Positions 53,659-53,979 of a stretch of 53,979 nt of DNA are shown here, one piece after another (the first letter of the stretch is position 1; every line of letters begins with the position of its first letter). The stretch covers positions 1 to 53,979 of the forward strand of contig NZ_SMDQ01000038.1 of NCBI RefSeq assembly GCF_012911975.1. The letters run 5' to 3'. A program made the position numbers and the translations under genes. The stretch is from Nodosilinea sp. P-1105 (lineage in GTDB: Bacteria; Cyanobacteriota; Cyanobacteriia; Phormidesmidales; Phormidesmidaceae). Below the pieces are notes generated by a model. That model was given only the letters and a program-made list of their open reading frames with translations. It did not search any database and was not told where the DNA came from.

Positions 53659-53979
53659 GGAGTTAGCACGGGCTGACTCAAAACTCCGTTTCTTGAATGA
53701 CTATTTTCTAGATTTGGGCAACTGCAAAGTAGAAACCAGGTTTCATGCCAAAGCTAACTTTTACTTACTGTCACTCCAAGCGATGTTAACCAACTCCCCA
53801 CTGATCGGTTCTAAGGGTCCTTATCGGGGGCTGTCTACGCCGTAGTACGCCTGACCTAGTCCAAATCGGCCTTGCTAGTAAGTACGCAAAGCCAGTCTCA
53901 GGGGAGCACTCCACAAGGCGGGACGTTAAGGGGTTAATTGTCGTGTATCAATAGATACTTGTAAAGAAAAGCTCTGCGG
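53659..53979. other. Terminal non-coding region
   Basis: No gene, terminator or repeat that I can support is seen from the PNPOx stop codon to the window end. An open frame that overlaps 53486-53845 is a shadow of the PNPOx gene. Confidence 0.5.

Overview
The window is chromosomal DNA from a cyanobacterium, probably a filamentous one. The evidence is the highly iterated palindrome GCGATCGC and its core CGATCG, a Tab2-type protein, a cyanobacterial three-domain ribosomal protein S1, a RetSat/carotenoid-isomerase-like oxidoreductase, phylloquinone gene menE, and many short tandem and dispersed repeats between genes. I cannot name the genus. I recognised no rRNA, tRNA or CRISPR array.

Layout. 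1-195 is the tail of an IS1-type transposase. 949-7551 is a chaperone and housekeeping block (grpE-dnaK-dnaJ, a TusA-like gene, rsgA, an SGNH hydrolase), followed by an O-antigen-ligase-like membrane protein and a broken Uma2 gene. 10126-19173 holds a TIR-WD40 protein, a large exported protein, a macro-domain protein, recA with a promoter and LexA-like box, an M41-like membrane protease, a BrkB-like protein and cysC. 19389-27058 holds a very large membrane protein with a (Asp-Thr)10 tract, the alpha-E/ATP-grasp pair and the oxidoreductase. 30809-41948 is mostly housekeeping (tab2, rps1, type 4 UDG, ndk, clpS, DUF2103, trm1, menE, a methyltransferase, an MFS pump). The right end carries a double-domain histidine phosphatase, a dihydroorotase-like protein and a PNPOx-fold protein.

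The most notable finding is a diversity-generating retroelement (DGR). The gene at 28366-30177 (minus strand) encodes TIR, coiled coil, membrane segment and a formylglycine-generating-enzyme/C-type-lectin-like domain. Its last 121 bp (28366-28486) are a variable repeat. A template repeat of the same length lies just downstream at 28072-28192. The two differ at 13 positions, and 11 of these are adenines in the template on the coding strand. That is the hallmark of adenine-directed mutagenic retrohoming. No intact reverse transcriptase lies beside it. However, a fragment of a DGR-type reverse transcriptase sits about 14 kb away at 42174-42374, cut by a dead IS256-family element. Both loci share a 74-bp element with a hairpin that shows a compensatory base change.

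A second defence-like locus (43455-50271, minus strand) is a compact five-gene operon: TIR plus a degenerate P-loop (iSTAND-like) protein, MoxR AAA+ ATPase, vWA-like membrane protein, a membrane-anchored propeller-like protein and an unknown acidic protein. It matches the architecture of the vWA-MoxR ternary conflict systems described in multicellular bacteria. With the TIR-WD40 and TIR-FGE proteins, the window has three TIR genes. My inference is a self/non-self or phage-sensing cluster, with one sensor diversified by the DGR.
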